A DNA stretch of 55,687 nt from Bacteroidales bacterium (lineage in GTDB: Bacteria; Bacteroidota; Bacteroidia; Bacteroidales; GCA-2748055): NCBI GenBank assembly GCA_029931975.1, contig JAOZQY010000004.1, forward strand, positions 1 through 55,687. The letters are read 5' to 3'. Numbering within the stretch: the stretch's first letter is position 1; each line of letters begins with the position of its first letter. The position numbers and the translations under genes were made by a program. The notes under the pieces were generated by a model. That model saw only the letters and a list, made by a program, of their open reading frames with translations. It was not told the DNA's origin and ran no database searches. Positions 45,561 through 53,827 of this stretch are shown piece after piece.

Positions 45561-46628
45561 TCAGTTTATAATCCGGACCTGTGTACCCGTTGAGAGATTC
45601 ATGTGTCCGGATTGGATCACCATTTCGCCTACATGCAGTCCCTTATGGACAACTACCTGGCTTTCGTTCAGCAAGCTGGCAGTGAGGGATTTTTCAATCA
45701 CTGTATCGCCAGACACTACATACACACTTGGGGCAAGTACACTGCGGATAACACATTTTCGCGGAAGAACCATTCCTTCTTGTTTCTTCGCATAGCGGAA
45801 TTGGACCTTTCCCGACATTCCCGGCCTGATGGCCATGGAGGGATTGGAAATTCTGACAGTTACCCGGTACCTTCCCGACAGGGCGCTTTTGACGGCAATT
45901 TCTTCTACGACCCCATCTATGTGCTTTTCAGATGCTGTAGCAGGAATCACCACTGCTTTCTCTCCCGGTTTTATGCGGGTGAAGGTAGATTCTGACAGAT
46001 AAGTTTCCAGGAGCAGTTGGGATTGCCTGGAGATCGTCATAAGCGTCATTCCCGGTGAGATATAACTTCCCGGCTCCACACTCCTGGAAGAGATGTATCC
46101 ATCGGCAGGAGCAGTAATGCATGTGTTCTTCAAGTGATCCTTCTGAATGGCTACCAGGCTGAGTGCATTCTGATAAGAAAGTTTCACCTGTTCATATTGC
46201 TGGACCGTTACTGCATCGCTGGCCGATAGCTTTTCGAAGCGATGCAGATCTTCCCGTGCATTCTGTAGGTTCATCTCTGCCAGGGTCACCTGTTGCTCCA
46301 CCAGTTCTTTCTCAACCACAGCCAGTATATCGCCCCGAGAGACATGATCACCCGTTTTTACATTGATTTGCAGGACCAATCCACTGGTTTCTGAAACCAG
46401 ATCTATTTCGCAAGAGGACCTGAACACGCCGGTTTCCTCCAGGATTTGCTCCAAGGGCTGTATTTGCGCAGGGGTGACCTTTACAGGGACCACCTGCTTG
46501 TAGGATACCAAATTGGCTAACTCTTCATCGGATTTGCTCTTGGTGTTGTAGAGTCTGAATCCGACAAGGACGATAACTGTAATCAACAGTATCGCGTTTA
46601 CGACCTTTTTTATGATGCGCTTTTTCAT
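45561..46628 (-). CDS. RND efflux pump, periplasmic adaptor (membrane fusion protein)
   Basis: A 355-residue adaptor of the AcrA/HlyD family that joins the RND pump to TolC. One N-terminal helix (VNAILLITVIVLVGFRLY) anchors it, and there is no lipid cysteine. The lipoyl/barrel-sandwich halves are RSSCEIDLVSETSGLVLQIN then VKTGDHVSRGDILAVV, and TCITAPADGYISSRSVEPGS. The helical hairpin lies between them (EQQVTLAEMNLQNAREDLHR ... VTVQQYEQVKLSYQNALSLV). The beta-barrel and membrane-proximal domains follow (YLSESTFTRIKPGEKAVVIP, VRISNPSMAIRPGMSGKVQF). It starts 6 bp after the TolC gene stop and is co-transcribed with it. Confidence 0.93.
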   Translation of the reverse strand: MKKRIIKKVVNAILLITVIVLVGFRLYNTKSKSDEELANLVSYKQVVPVKVTPAQIQPLEQILEETGVFRSSCEIDLVSETSGLVLQINVKTGDHVSRGDILAVVEKELVEQQVTLAEMNLQNAREDLHRFEKLSASDAVTVQQYEQVKLSYQNALSLVAIQKDHLKNTCITAPADGYISSRSVEPGSYISPGMTLMTISRQSQLLLETYLSESTFTRIKPGEKAVVIPATASEKHIDGVVEEIAVKSALSGRYRVTVRISNPSMAIRPGMSGKVQFRYAKKQEGMVLPRKCVIRSVLAPSVYVVSGDTVIEKSLTASLLNESQVVVHKGLHVGEMVIQSGHMNLSTGTQVRIIN

Positions 46629-46634
46629 CTCTGT

Positions 46635-47978
46635 TTATTTATAAATGTCCGATATTAGTGTTCCTGTAATTTTCTTCAGTGTGAGTTCTGTTCTCTTTAC
46701 ATTGAATTGTGCCCCAAAGAATTCCATGCGTGTTTTGGTGAGCTGGTACTCAGAAAGGATCAGATCGGTCAATGTTACGATCTGCTGTTTGTATCCTGAT
46801 AAGTTCGCCAGGTAGATGCATCTGGCGGCTTCCAGGTTTTGCGCCTCTTTGGACAGGGTGGTCAGACTATTTTTGTATTCCTGTTCTGCCTCTAGGAACT
46901 CAGACTGGCTGGTCATCAACAGATGTTCCCGCCGGGTCTCAATTTGTGAGAGCTCAATCTCTTTTGTTTTGATCCGGCTCTGTTTCTCAAACCCACAGAA
47001 TAGCGGAACTCTTAGTTGCAGACCAATGAGTCCTGATTTAAAGAAGCGATCATCTCCTCCGTCAAAAAAATCAAATTGATCACGCATGCCAAGATAGTAG
47101 TGCTGTCCGAAGGCTGCCAGTACAGGCCATCTGGACTGCTTCTCCATGGATAGCGCTAATTCCTTGGCTGACCGCTGTTTGTCGTTCATTTGTAACTCGA
47201 TTCTGTAGTACGACTCCGAATCGCTGGTCCAGAATAGCTGGTTTGATTTCAGGCATGCTCCTTTGGCGTAAATGGGCTTCCTTGGGTCCATCCCTGTGAT
47301 AATTTTTAGCAGATTCATCTCTTGCATATACTTTTCACTGAGGCGCAACTTTTCAATCTCAAGCTTGCTGATATCGATGACCACCCTTTCCACATCTGCC
47401 TTTCGGGCAATCCCGTTGTCCGCATGGAGTTGTACAATGGATTGCAAACGGGTCATGCTGTGGATGGTTGAGTCAAATGCATTTATCTGATCTTTGATGG
47501 TCAGGCATAGATTGAAGAGGGTGGAGGCCTGGTAAACGATTTCCTCACGTTGTTGCTGCTGACTCAACTCTTGCAGAGCGATCAACTCATCGATCATCTT
47601 CAGGGAAGTAAAGTAGTTTTGATGGTAAATTAGCTGACTGAATCTCAAGCCCGAGTTCCAGTCGAATTTGGTTCCAAACTCCACGGGAATATTTCCGGTG
47701 AGTCCAAATATTTCGCCAGGGATCACCATCCTGGGAATTGCATAGAAGTAAGAGAGTGTGCTGTAGGCTTCAACATTGGGCATCAGCCTGCTTCTTAATT
47801 CCCGCTCCTGCATGAGGAGTTTGTGGCCCTCAAGTTCTGAGATCCTTATTTGATGGTTATTCTTCAGAGCCAAACTAATCACTCTGTGGAGCGTGAGTGT
47901 ATCCGGCACAGCCTGTGCATTTAGGCTCAGGACTCCTGGAACAACGGTCAGCAATAGAATTAGGAATGTTTGTTTCAT
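46635..47978 (-). CDS. TolC-family outer-membrane efflux protein
   Basis: The outer-membrane channel of the efflux system, 447 residues, with a signal peptide (KQTFLILLLTVVPGVLSLNAQ). Family features are the N-terminal LTLHRVISLALKNNHQIRIS, long amphipathic helices (ELIALQELSQQQQREEIVYQ, ADVERVVIDISKLEIEKLRL) and the duplicated second half with FFKSGLIGLQLRVPLFCGFE then KQSRIKTKEIELSQIETRRE. It is the first structural gene after tetR. A perfect palindromic operator lies between tetR and this gene, 18 bp before its ATG, so repression by the TetR protein is likely. Confidence 0.93.
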   Translation of the reverse strand: MKQTFLILLLTVVPGVLSLNAQAVPDTLTLHRVISLALKNNHQIRISELEGHKLLMQERELRSRLMPNVEAYSTLSYFYAIPRMVIPGEIFGLTGNIPVEFGTKFDWNSGLRFSQLIYHQNYFTSLKMIDELIALQELSQQQQREEIVYQASTLFNLCLTIKDQINAFDSTIHSMTRLQSIVQLHADNGIARKADVERVVIDISKLEIEKLRLSEKYMQEMNLLKIITGMDPRKPIYAKGACLKSNQLFWTSDSESYYRIELQMNDKQRSAKELALSMEKQSRWPVLAAFGQHYYLGMRDQFDFFDGGDDRFFKSGLIGLQLRVPLFCGFEKQSRIKTKEIELSQIETRREHLLMTSQSEFLEAEQEYKNSLTTLSKEAQNLEAARCIYLANLSGYKQQIVTLTDLILSEYQLTKTRMEFFGAQFNVKRTELTLKKITGTLISDIYK

Positions 47979-47996
47979 CTGTAGTTGTATTTTAAG

Positions 47997-48014
47997 ATAC
48001 CGACCGGTCGGTAT
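47997..48014. promoter_or_regulatory. Operator O2 of the efflux operon (perfect 18-bp palindrome)
   Basis: ATACCGACCGGTCGGTAT is a perfect palindrome between tetR (ends 48033) and tolC (starts 47978). Its core ACCGACCGGTCGGT agrees at 12 of 14 positions with ACCTACCGTTCGGT in the palindrome upstream of tetR. This is strong evidence for binding by the operon's own TetR-type protein. Confidence 0.75.
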
Positions 48015-48032
48015 GATTTTAAGGTAAATTTT

Positions 48033-48632
48033 TTAAGCTTCAATAAGCTTGTAAATTCCATTCCATACGCTGGAGATCTCTTGAAAGATATCTTTCAGAC
48101 GACCTTCCAGGATCACATGCATCCCTAGTCCGTCGTTGGAACAAATAAAGAGTTTAGCCAGATGGGTATCGTCGAAATTGGTGACAATTTCGCCACTGGC
48201 TTTTGCATTCCTTATGACCTCTACCCAGGCCTCTCGTTCTCGTTTGTGTACCTCATGTATTTTTTCTTTAAATTCGGGCAGTAATCGCATGGCTTCAAAG
48301 ATCAGGTTGTAATAGGTAACGGAATCCTTTTCTCCAAAACCACTGGCACTGATGTTGATCTGGTCAATAAACTTCACAAGGAGGGAGAGATAGCCTGTCA
48401 TAAACGACTTCAAATTCTTTTTGGGTAGCTTGTCGTATATGGCATCACTGGCGTTCAGAACGTAGCGCTCCACTACTTCAGTAAAGAGCTCCTCTTTGCT
48501 TTTATAATAATGATAGAAGGCCCCTTTGCTTAAGCCCACATTCTCAACGATCTCTCTGAGTGAAATATCTCTGTACCCTTTGGTCAGAAAGAGATTAAAA
48601 GCAACCTGTACTATTTTTTCTTTGGATTCCAT
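48033..48632 (-). CDS. TetR/AcrR-family repressor of the efflux operon
   Basis: A 199-residue regulator. The N-terminal helix-turn-helix reads KIVQVAFNLFLTKGYRDISL then REIVENVGLSKGAFYHYYKS and KEELFTEVVERYV, which is the TetR signature. The rest is all-helical and would form the ligand-binding and dimer domain; the inducer is not readable. It is the first gene of the tetR-tolC-MFP-RND operon. One palindrome overlaps its promoter region and another lies just after its stop, so it probably represses both its own gene and the pump genes until a substrate binds. Confidence 0.93.
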   Translation of the reverse strand: MESKEKIVQVAFNLFLTKGYRDISLREIVENVGLSKGAFYHYYKSKEELFTEVVERYVLNASDAIYDKLPKKNLKSFMTGYLSLLVKFIDQINISASGFGEKDSVTYYNLIFEAMRLLPEFKEKIHEVHKREREAWVEVIRNAKASGEIVTNFDDTHLAKLFICSNDGLGMHVILEGRLKDIFQEISSVWNGIYKLIEA

Positions 48633-48634
48633 AA

Positions 48635-48660
48635 TTACATACCTACCGTTCGGTATGTAA
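48635..48660. promoter_or_regulatory. Operator O1 upstream of tetR (26-bp imperfect palindrome)
   Basis: TTACATACC (48635-48643) and GGTATGTAA (48652-48660) are perfect 9-bp arms around an 8-base centre. The core matches the second operator at 12 of 14 positions. It begins two bases upstream of the tetR ATG and overlaps the proposed -7 element, a good position for autorepression. Confidence 0.75.
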
Positions 48661-48688
48661 AGTAATGACGAAATTTTTATAATTCCAA
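48657..48688 (-). promoter_or_regulatory. Promoter of the tetR-efflux operon
   Basis: On the minus strand TTG (complement of 48686-48688) is followed 21 bases later by TACTTTAC (complement of 48657-48664), two mismatches from TAnnTTTG. The spacing fits Bacteroidota promoters, and the -7 element overlaps operator O1. Confidence 0.4.
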
Positions 48689-48691
48689 ATT

Positions 48692-48760
48692 ATGAAGCTT
48701 TTTTTTTCATCAAGCATCTTTGTTGCATTGGTTTTGGTCTTCACTTCAGGCCTGCTGTAA
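48692..48760 (+). pseudogene. Orphan signal-peptide frame (22 codons)
   Basis: ATG at 48692 opens a 22-codon frame, MKLFFSSSIFVALVLVFTSG plus LL, which stops at TAA 48758-48760. It looks exactly like a signal peptide with nothing behind it. A T9 run inside it is a slippage site. It may be the 5' remnant of a lost exported protein or a chance frame. Confidence 0.3.
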
Positions 48761-48813
48761 GGGTTAAGATTTATGGCCCATGCATATTTTTTGTGCGTTG
48801 AATGATTGATCCT

Positions 48814-48963
48814 TTAGGAACTTTTCCCGTTTATCCAAATAGATTTCTGCATAAATTGAGGTCCCATCCATAGTTTATGTGAGCCAGCCGCCATGCGCTG
48901 ATGGTATTCCAGGAAAACTGTATCTGTTGAGATGGTGTAGAACAGGGCTGATTTGTAAATTTT
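48814..48963 (-). pseudogene. Possible 3' remnant of an unidentified gene
   Basis: Forty-nine codons between two in-frame stops, with no start codon at the 5' end, read KIYKSALFYTISTDTVFLEY then HQRMAAGSHKLWMGPQFMQK and a short end. The composition looks like genuine protein, but the family is not recognised. The stretch 48633-49012 otherwise holds the tetR promoter and operator and no gene. Confidence 0.3.
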
Positions 48964-49012
48964 TTATTTGACCCAATGGATTAAACCTTCATTATTATTC
49001 CGATACCCTGGG

Positions 49013-51649
49013 TTACCTCAAACCGAAGCGATAGGAGAATTTGACCAGTAAGGTGTTGGTGGCCTTATCGCCGGTAAACAGATTGTTCAGGTTATCTCCT
49101 AGCTCGAAGTTGCCATCCTGTATGTAGTAATTCCTGGTTTGGGACCACACCAGGTAGGCTGTGGATCCGGGCATGAATTCCCACCGGATGACCAGGTTGG
49201 ATAACCACTCATCCACGGTGAAATCGGGATTATCAAAGCTGTAATCCACGTTCATATCCTCATCCTCGTTTATCGTATAGGTGTTGTCCACCAGGCTGAT
49301 TTGACCGGAGGAATAGATGTGGTACCTGTCTGTGAATGAATCTGCCTTTGAATCGGTGATCATTTTGAAATCCGTGTATTCGCCAGAGGCCATAAAGGGC
49401 TGACCCCAGTACTGGATGGTGAGGTCGGGTGTAATGTTAAAGTTGATCCTGAGCGACATGCTCAGCACCCGCTGATCGATTTTTCCGAAGATATAACGGT
49501 CTTCGTCATTCATGTCTTGCCGGGAGACATACTGAAGCTCCTGAAGATTATGGGAATATGAGGGGAGCAGTGAAATGGAAAGGGTATTCATGGGTCGTAT
49601 GGTCATGAAGAGTGTGTAGGAGTTTCTTTTATAATAGTCTTCTGCACCCCAGTTGTGATTCCCGAAAAAACCTGCTGAAAATGCTTTCCGGTCATCGGTC
49701 ATTACCCTGTATCTGATCCTTCCATTGTTGGGCAGGTACATGGAGGGTCCCCCCCTGAGCATTCTGTTCGACACATCATGAAAATTCCATCCTCCTCCGA
49801 TTCCGGCACCCCAGAAGTTCTTGAAGTCGGCATTTATATTGTATTCGTACCCAATACCGGTTATTTGTCCCCCGAAATCATTGCTGATATATACATCGTT
49901 ATTCAAGTTCAGGCTCCTAAAAATGCTGAAGGGCTCTGTGAAATTGTATCCCGTCCACAGTACATTCAGCACATTATCGGACAGCTGCATATAGCCCATG
50001 TCGTTGAGCTCCAGGCCGGGACTTTTGAATACATTCATAAACAGGAAGTTCCAGTTTCCCCCGATCTTTCCGAATTCCAGTTTCCCTCCGACCCCTGAGA
50101 GAGCGGTACGTGTTTCATCAAATGTTAGGTAATTGGCATCGGGCCGTTGGAAATACCTGGCGGAGGATTGCTGGGTGTTGGAGATGGCCTCTTCGCTACC
50201 CTGCACATTGCTCATATAGAGTGCTCCATTCAGCATATAGTTGCGCTCCTTAAAATACTGCGTGAAGTCTATCCCGGCAGTGGTGGCATTCTGATGCAGG
50301 TAATCCATCTCTGTCCCATCAAGTTTTCTTATGGCGCTGGTCACGGCCCCTCCAATGATGGAATTTCCCTTGTTGAAGTCTTTCTGCACCCGTGCCAGGG
50401 AGTAATTGGTAAGGGGCTCTATAGTCTCTTTACGCTCTGTGCCATCCAGGTCAATGATCGCTTTGGTGTCGGCCGTTAACGCTTCCACAAAACCAACAGA
50501 CAATCCTTTTTCCGTTTTTCCGGTGATTTTGGCAGCTCCCAGGATGCGGGTGAACCGAGGCACCGAGGCATATTCATCATTCTCCAGTGAGGGGTAGCCC
50601 TGCGGCCTGCGTCCGATTCTTCTGGAATAGAAGAGGTTGTCGTTGCCCACATCTCCATCGCCCAATCCCACATTAAAACTGGTGATGCTTTTCCCTTCGA
50701 TAAAGAAGGGACGTTTTTCTTCGAAGAAGGTCTCAAAAGCGGTCAAATTCACCTCCGAGGGATCCGCTTCGACCTGACCAAAATCGGGATTGATGGTGAA
50801 ATCGAGTGTCAGATTGTTGGTGACTCCGAGCTTTCCGTCCAGTCCCACGTTGTACTTAAAATCGCTCCCGTCCGCATAAGGATTACCCGCCTCCGTTTCG
50901 TAGGTATGCATGGAAGCCACGCCGTAGGGGGTCAGATCAAGTTGCTTTCGTGGCTCAATTGTCTGAAGTCCATCCAGTTCTCCCATGGCATGCATGAAAC
51001 CGGGTGCATTCCTTGGGATGGGATGCCAGAGGCTCAGTTCATTTTTTCTGAAAACCTGGCGTGCCACCTCAAAGCCCCACACTGCCTTGGATTTTTTATT
51101 GAAGCGTAGCTGGGTAAATGGGATTTTCATTTCGGCACCCCATCCCCAGTCGTGAATCTGCGCCTTTGCCAGCCAGATGGGATCCCAGGTGGGGTCTTCA
51201 TGCTGGCCATTGTTGGACTGGATCATATCAAATCGTACCCCGGCCGAACTTAGTCCAAAGGTAAACCCGGTGCGCAAATCGTGATAGCTGTCAAAAACAA
51301 CAAAGACCATATCTCCATCGCCATTGTCCCGGCGGCTCATTCTGTTGGTGATGCTGTCAGGAGCACTATCCAGCGCTTTTATGGCGATATAGAGATTTGC
51401 ATCGTCAAAGGCCAGCTTGAATTCGGTCTGCTGTGAAGGAGGCCTGTCTGCGTAGGGCTCAAGCTGTGTGAAATCGCCCTCCCAATTGCCCTGCTGCCAG
51501 GCTTCGTCATCAAATACACCATTGATCACCGGGGCCACTTCCACCCGATAGGCTTCATATACTTTCTTGGGCAGGTATTCGCTCTGTCCTAAAAGGAGCA
51601 TTGGTGTTGCTATTATGATAAGAGAGGAGAGGATCAGGGATTTTATCAT
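49013..51649 (-). CDS. DUF5916 outer-membrane protein with CBM9-like N-terminal domain
   Basis: An exported protein of 878 residues with signal peptide KSLILSSLIIIATPMLLLGQ. Residues 35-220 form a carbohydrate-binding family 9-like domain: APVINGVFDDEAWQQGNWEG, FKLAFDDANLYIAIKALDSA and WGWGAEMKIPFTQLRFNKKS. The DUF5916 part follows, with LDGKLGVTNNLTLDFTINPD then FGQVEADPSEVNLTAFETFF and EEKRPFFIEG. Beta-barrel-like strands run to the C-terminal NTLLVKFSYRFGLR, whose aromatic-ended strand suits an outer-membrane barrel. Its function is unknown; surface glycan binding is possible. A well-spaced TTG-N20-TATTTTTG promoter lies upstream, divergent from the M3 peptidase gene. Confidence 0.88.
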   Translation of the reverse strand: MIKSLILSSLIIIATPMLLLGQSEYLPKKVYEAYRVEVAPVINGVFDDEAWQQGNWEGDFTQLEPYADRPPSQQTEFKLAFDDANLYIAIKALDSAPDSITNRMSRRDNGDGDMVFVVFDSYHDLRTGFTFGLSSAGVRFDMIQSNNGQHEDPTWDPIWLAKAQIHDWGWGAEMKIPFTQLRFNKKSKAVWGFEVARQVFRKNELSLWHPIPRNAPGFMHAMGELDGLQTIEPRKQLDLTPYGVASMHTYETEAGNPYADGSDFKYNVGLDGKLGVTNNLTLDFTINPDFGQVEADPSEVNLTAFETFFEEKRPFFIEGKSITSFNVGLGDGDVGNDNLFYSRRIGRRPQGYPSLENDEYASVPRFTRILGAAKITGKTEKGLSVGFVEALTADTKAIIDLDGTERKETIEPLTNYSLARVQKDFNKGNSIIGGAVTSAIRKLDGTEMDYLHQNATTAGIDFTQYFKERNYMLNGALYMSNVQGSEEAISNTQQSSARYFQRPDANYLTFDETRTALSGVGGKLEFGKIGGNWNFLFMNVFKSPGLELNDMGYMQLSDNVLNVLWTGYNFTEPFSIFRSLNLNNDVYISNDFGGQITGIGYEYNINADFKNFWGAGIGGGWNFHDVSNRMLRGGPSMYLPNNGRIRYRVMTDDRKAFSAGFFGNHNWGAEDYYKRNSYTLFMTIRPMNTLSISLLPSYSHNLQELQYVSRQDMNDEDRYIFGKIDQRVLSMSLRINFNITPDLTIQYWGQPFMASGEYTDFKMITDSKADSFTDRYHIYSSGQISLVDNTYTINEDEDMNVDYSFDNPDFTVDEWLSNLVIRWEFMPGSTAYLVWSQTRNYYIQDGNFELGDNLNNLFTGDKATNTLLVKFSYRFGLR

Positions 51650-51705
51650 GCTGTGTAAGCTTTTTTATAATAGACGCAGCACTTTCATTTTCGTTACGCA
51701 GATTG

Positions 51706-51736
51706 CAAAAATATAAATCTCTGGTTTCTATTTCAA
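51706..51736 (-). promoter_or_regulatory. Promoter of the DUF5916 gene
   Basis: The minus strand has TTG (complement of 51734-51736), a 20-base spacer and TATTTTTG (complement of 51706-51713). This is a full match to the Bacteroidota -33/-7 consensus with normal spacing, 56 bp before the start codon. Confidence 0.6.
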
Positions 51737-51740
51737 TCAT

Positions 51741-51748
51741 TATCTTTG
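51741..51748 (+). promoter_or_regulatory. -7 promoter element of the M3 peptidase gene
   Basis: TATCTTTG is a perfect TAnnTTTG match 21 bp before the ATG at 51770. No TTG sits at the usual -33 distance. It lies back to back with the DUF5916 promoter, so the two could compete or be co-regulated. Confidence 0.45.
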
Positions 51749-51769
51749 ATGATCCAAAAAATATAAGCT

Positions 51770-53827
51770 ATGAAACCGGTATTTACTTTATTAATTTTTT
51801 TGGCAATGGTTGCATGCAGTCAAAGTTCCGATTCCGGGGATGGAAAAACGGACAATCCCTTATTCAATGAGTTGAACAAAGCGGTTCAGTATGGCGATGT
51901 GACTCATGAAGACCTCACGGAATATGCAAGTCTTACTCTAAAGCATATCGATGAGACCCTTGAAGGGATCAGAAGCGTGGAATCGCCCGATTTCGAATCT
52001 GTTTTTGTGGCCTTTGATAATGTTATTAATGATCTGATGAAAGCCAGCTCCACCTGTTTTATGTTTTACTGGGTTTCGCCCGATTCTCTCTCCAGGGCTA
52101 AAGGACTGGAGGGCTACCAGCTGCTTGATTCATTATCCAACAGCCTGACTTCCGATGCTGGCGTATTCAGGCAGATGCTTGCTTTCTCTCAAACTGATGA
52201 TTATAAGCAACTGGAGGGGCACAGAAAGATATTTGTGGACGATGTCATTCAATCGTTCCAACATGCCGGTGTGAACCTGAAAGCGGATAAACTGGAGAAA
52301 TTCAAAGCATTGAAGGCAGAGATCAGCGATCTCTCCTCCCAATATTCCATCAATATGAATACGGCCAATGAGGTTCTGATGCTGGATGAAGCCGGAGCGG
52401 AAGGGCTTCCGGTTAATTTGAAAGAGAGTTACAGAGCAGCAGATGGGGGATATGAAATTCCGGTCATGCCCGCCACACGTCGACCTGTGTTAAATAATGC
52501 CAGAAAGGAGGAAACCCGGAAAGCTTTCCTTGTGAAATATTCCAACCGGGGCTGGGAGAAAAACCTGGATATTCTGGATGATATGGTAAGCAAAAGACAC
52601 GAACTGGCCCGGCTGATGGACTATGACTCTTATGCTGCCTATACCACATCCCGGAAAATGTCGAAGAATCCAGAGGCGGTGTGGACTTTTTTGAATGACC
52701 TGATTGCCCGTTCAGGCGAGAAGGCTGAGATGGATCTTGAGACACTGAAGCTATACAGGAACAAGGTAGAGAAGAGCAATAGTAATGATCCGGTGAATCC
52801 ATGGGACAGGGCCTATTACAGAAATCAGCTGCTGATCTCCAAATACCAGGTGGATCATGAGCTGATCAGGGAGTACCTCCCCATGGAGCAGTGTCTGGAA
52901 GGAATGCTTAATATTTTCGAAAAGTGCCTGGGAGTTGAGTATCGCAAAGTGGAGAACCCTTCGGTGTGGCATAAGGATGTCATTTTATACGAAGTACTGG
53001 AAGATGGTAAAGTTACCGGGCGTTTCTACCTGGACCTTTTTCCAAGGCCCAACAAGGAGTCCTGGTTCTATGGCGTTGAGATAGCCCCAGGCAAGCTTAC
53101 TTCGGACGGACAGGAGGTTCCCACCTGCATGCTTCTGGGTAATTTCCCGGCTCCCACAGAGAAGCTTCCTTCATTGATCAGTCATGGTGAGCTGAGTACC
53201 CTGTTTCATGAATTCGGACATATTATGGACAACATGTCCTACAAGGGAGAGTTTGCCTGGCAGGCCGGTTCAAAGGAGGATTTTGCTGAAGCCATGGCTC
53301 AGATTTTTGAGAACTGGATATGGGACTATGATATGCTCAGTACTTTTGCCCGTCACTATGAGACTGGCGAGGTATTGCCCAGGGACTTATTCGATAAGAT
53401 GTACAATGCAAAGAATATCACCTCGGGCCTGGATGCCATGTCTTCGCTTCGAAGCTGTGTTTACGATATGATGTTGTATGATAAATACGATCCTGCCAAG
53501 GAGTTGGATACCGATGAGCTATGGAGGAAGATAGATCAAAAAATGGACCTGCCCATGTATGTGGAGGGTACTCACCCCCAGGCCAGCTGGATTCATATCA
53601 ATACGCATCCGACTTATTACTATGGGTATCTCTGGGCCGAGGTGTATGCTCAGGATATGTTTACTGTTTTCGAGGAGAACGGTCTGACTGATACGGAGAC
53701 CGGCAAACGCTACCGTAGGTTGATTCTGGCAAACGGCACCCAGCGGGATATTGTGGAGGCGGTGGAGGACTTCCTGGGCAGGTCATCCAATAATGAAGCC
53801 TATATCAGGAGCCTTGGTTTAAATTAG
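51770..53827 (+). CDS. M3-family zinc metallopeptidase lipoprotein
   Basis: An exported oligopeptidase of 685 residues (thimet oligopeptidase/Dcp family), lipid-anchored through Cys16 (KPVFTLLIFLAMVAC). The zinc motif is HEFGH at 480-484 (LSTLFHEFGHIMDNMSYKGE) with catalytic E481. The third ligand is probably E507 in SKEDFAEAMAQIFENWIWDY. In well-studied relatives this region reads DFVExPSQ, whereas here it is DFAEAMAQ. The substrate-facing C-terminal motif HINTHPTYYYGYLWAEVYAQ is present. It should degrade short peptides in the periplasm or at the surface. The last 9 bp overlap the stop of the converging glycosidase gene. Confidence 0.92.
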   Translation: MKPVFTLLIFLAMVACSQSSDSGDGKTDNPLFNELNKAVQYGDVTHEDLTEYASLTLKHIDETLEGIRSVESPDFESVFVAFDNVINDLMKASSTCFMFYWVSPDSLSRAKGLEGYQLLDSLSNSLTSDAGVFRQMLAFSQTDDYKQLEGHRKIFVDDVIQSFQHAGVNLKADKLEKFKALKAEISDLSSQYSINMNTANEVLMLDEAGAEGLPVNLKESYRAADGGYEIPVMPATRRPVLNNARKEETRKAFLVKYSNRGWEKNLDILDDMVSKRHELARLMDYDSYAAYTTSRKMSKNPEAVWTFLNDLIARSGEKAEMDLETLKLYRNKVEKSNSNDPVNPWDRAYYRNQLLISKYQVDHELIREYLPMEQCLEGMLNIFEKCLGVEYRKVENPSVWHKDVILYEVLEDGKVTGRFYLDLFPRPNKESWFYGVEIAPGKLTSDGQEVPTCMLLGNFPAPTEKLPSLISHGELSTLFHEFGHIMDNMSYKGEFAWQAGSKEDFAEAMAQIFENWIWDYDMLSTFARHYETGEVLPRDLFDKMYNAKNITSGLDAMSSLRSCVYDMMLYDKYDPAKELDTDELWRKIDQKMDLPMYVEGTHPQASWIHINTHPTYYYGYLWAEVYAQDMFTVFEENGLTDTETGKRYRRLILANGTQRDIVEAVEDFLGRSSNNEAYIRSLGLN

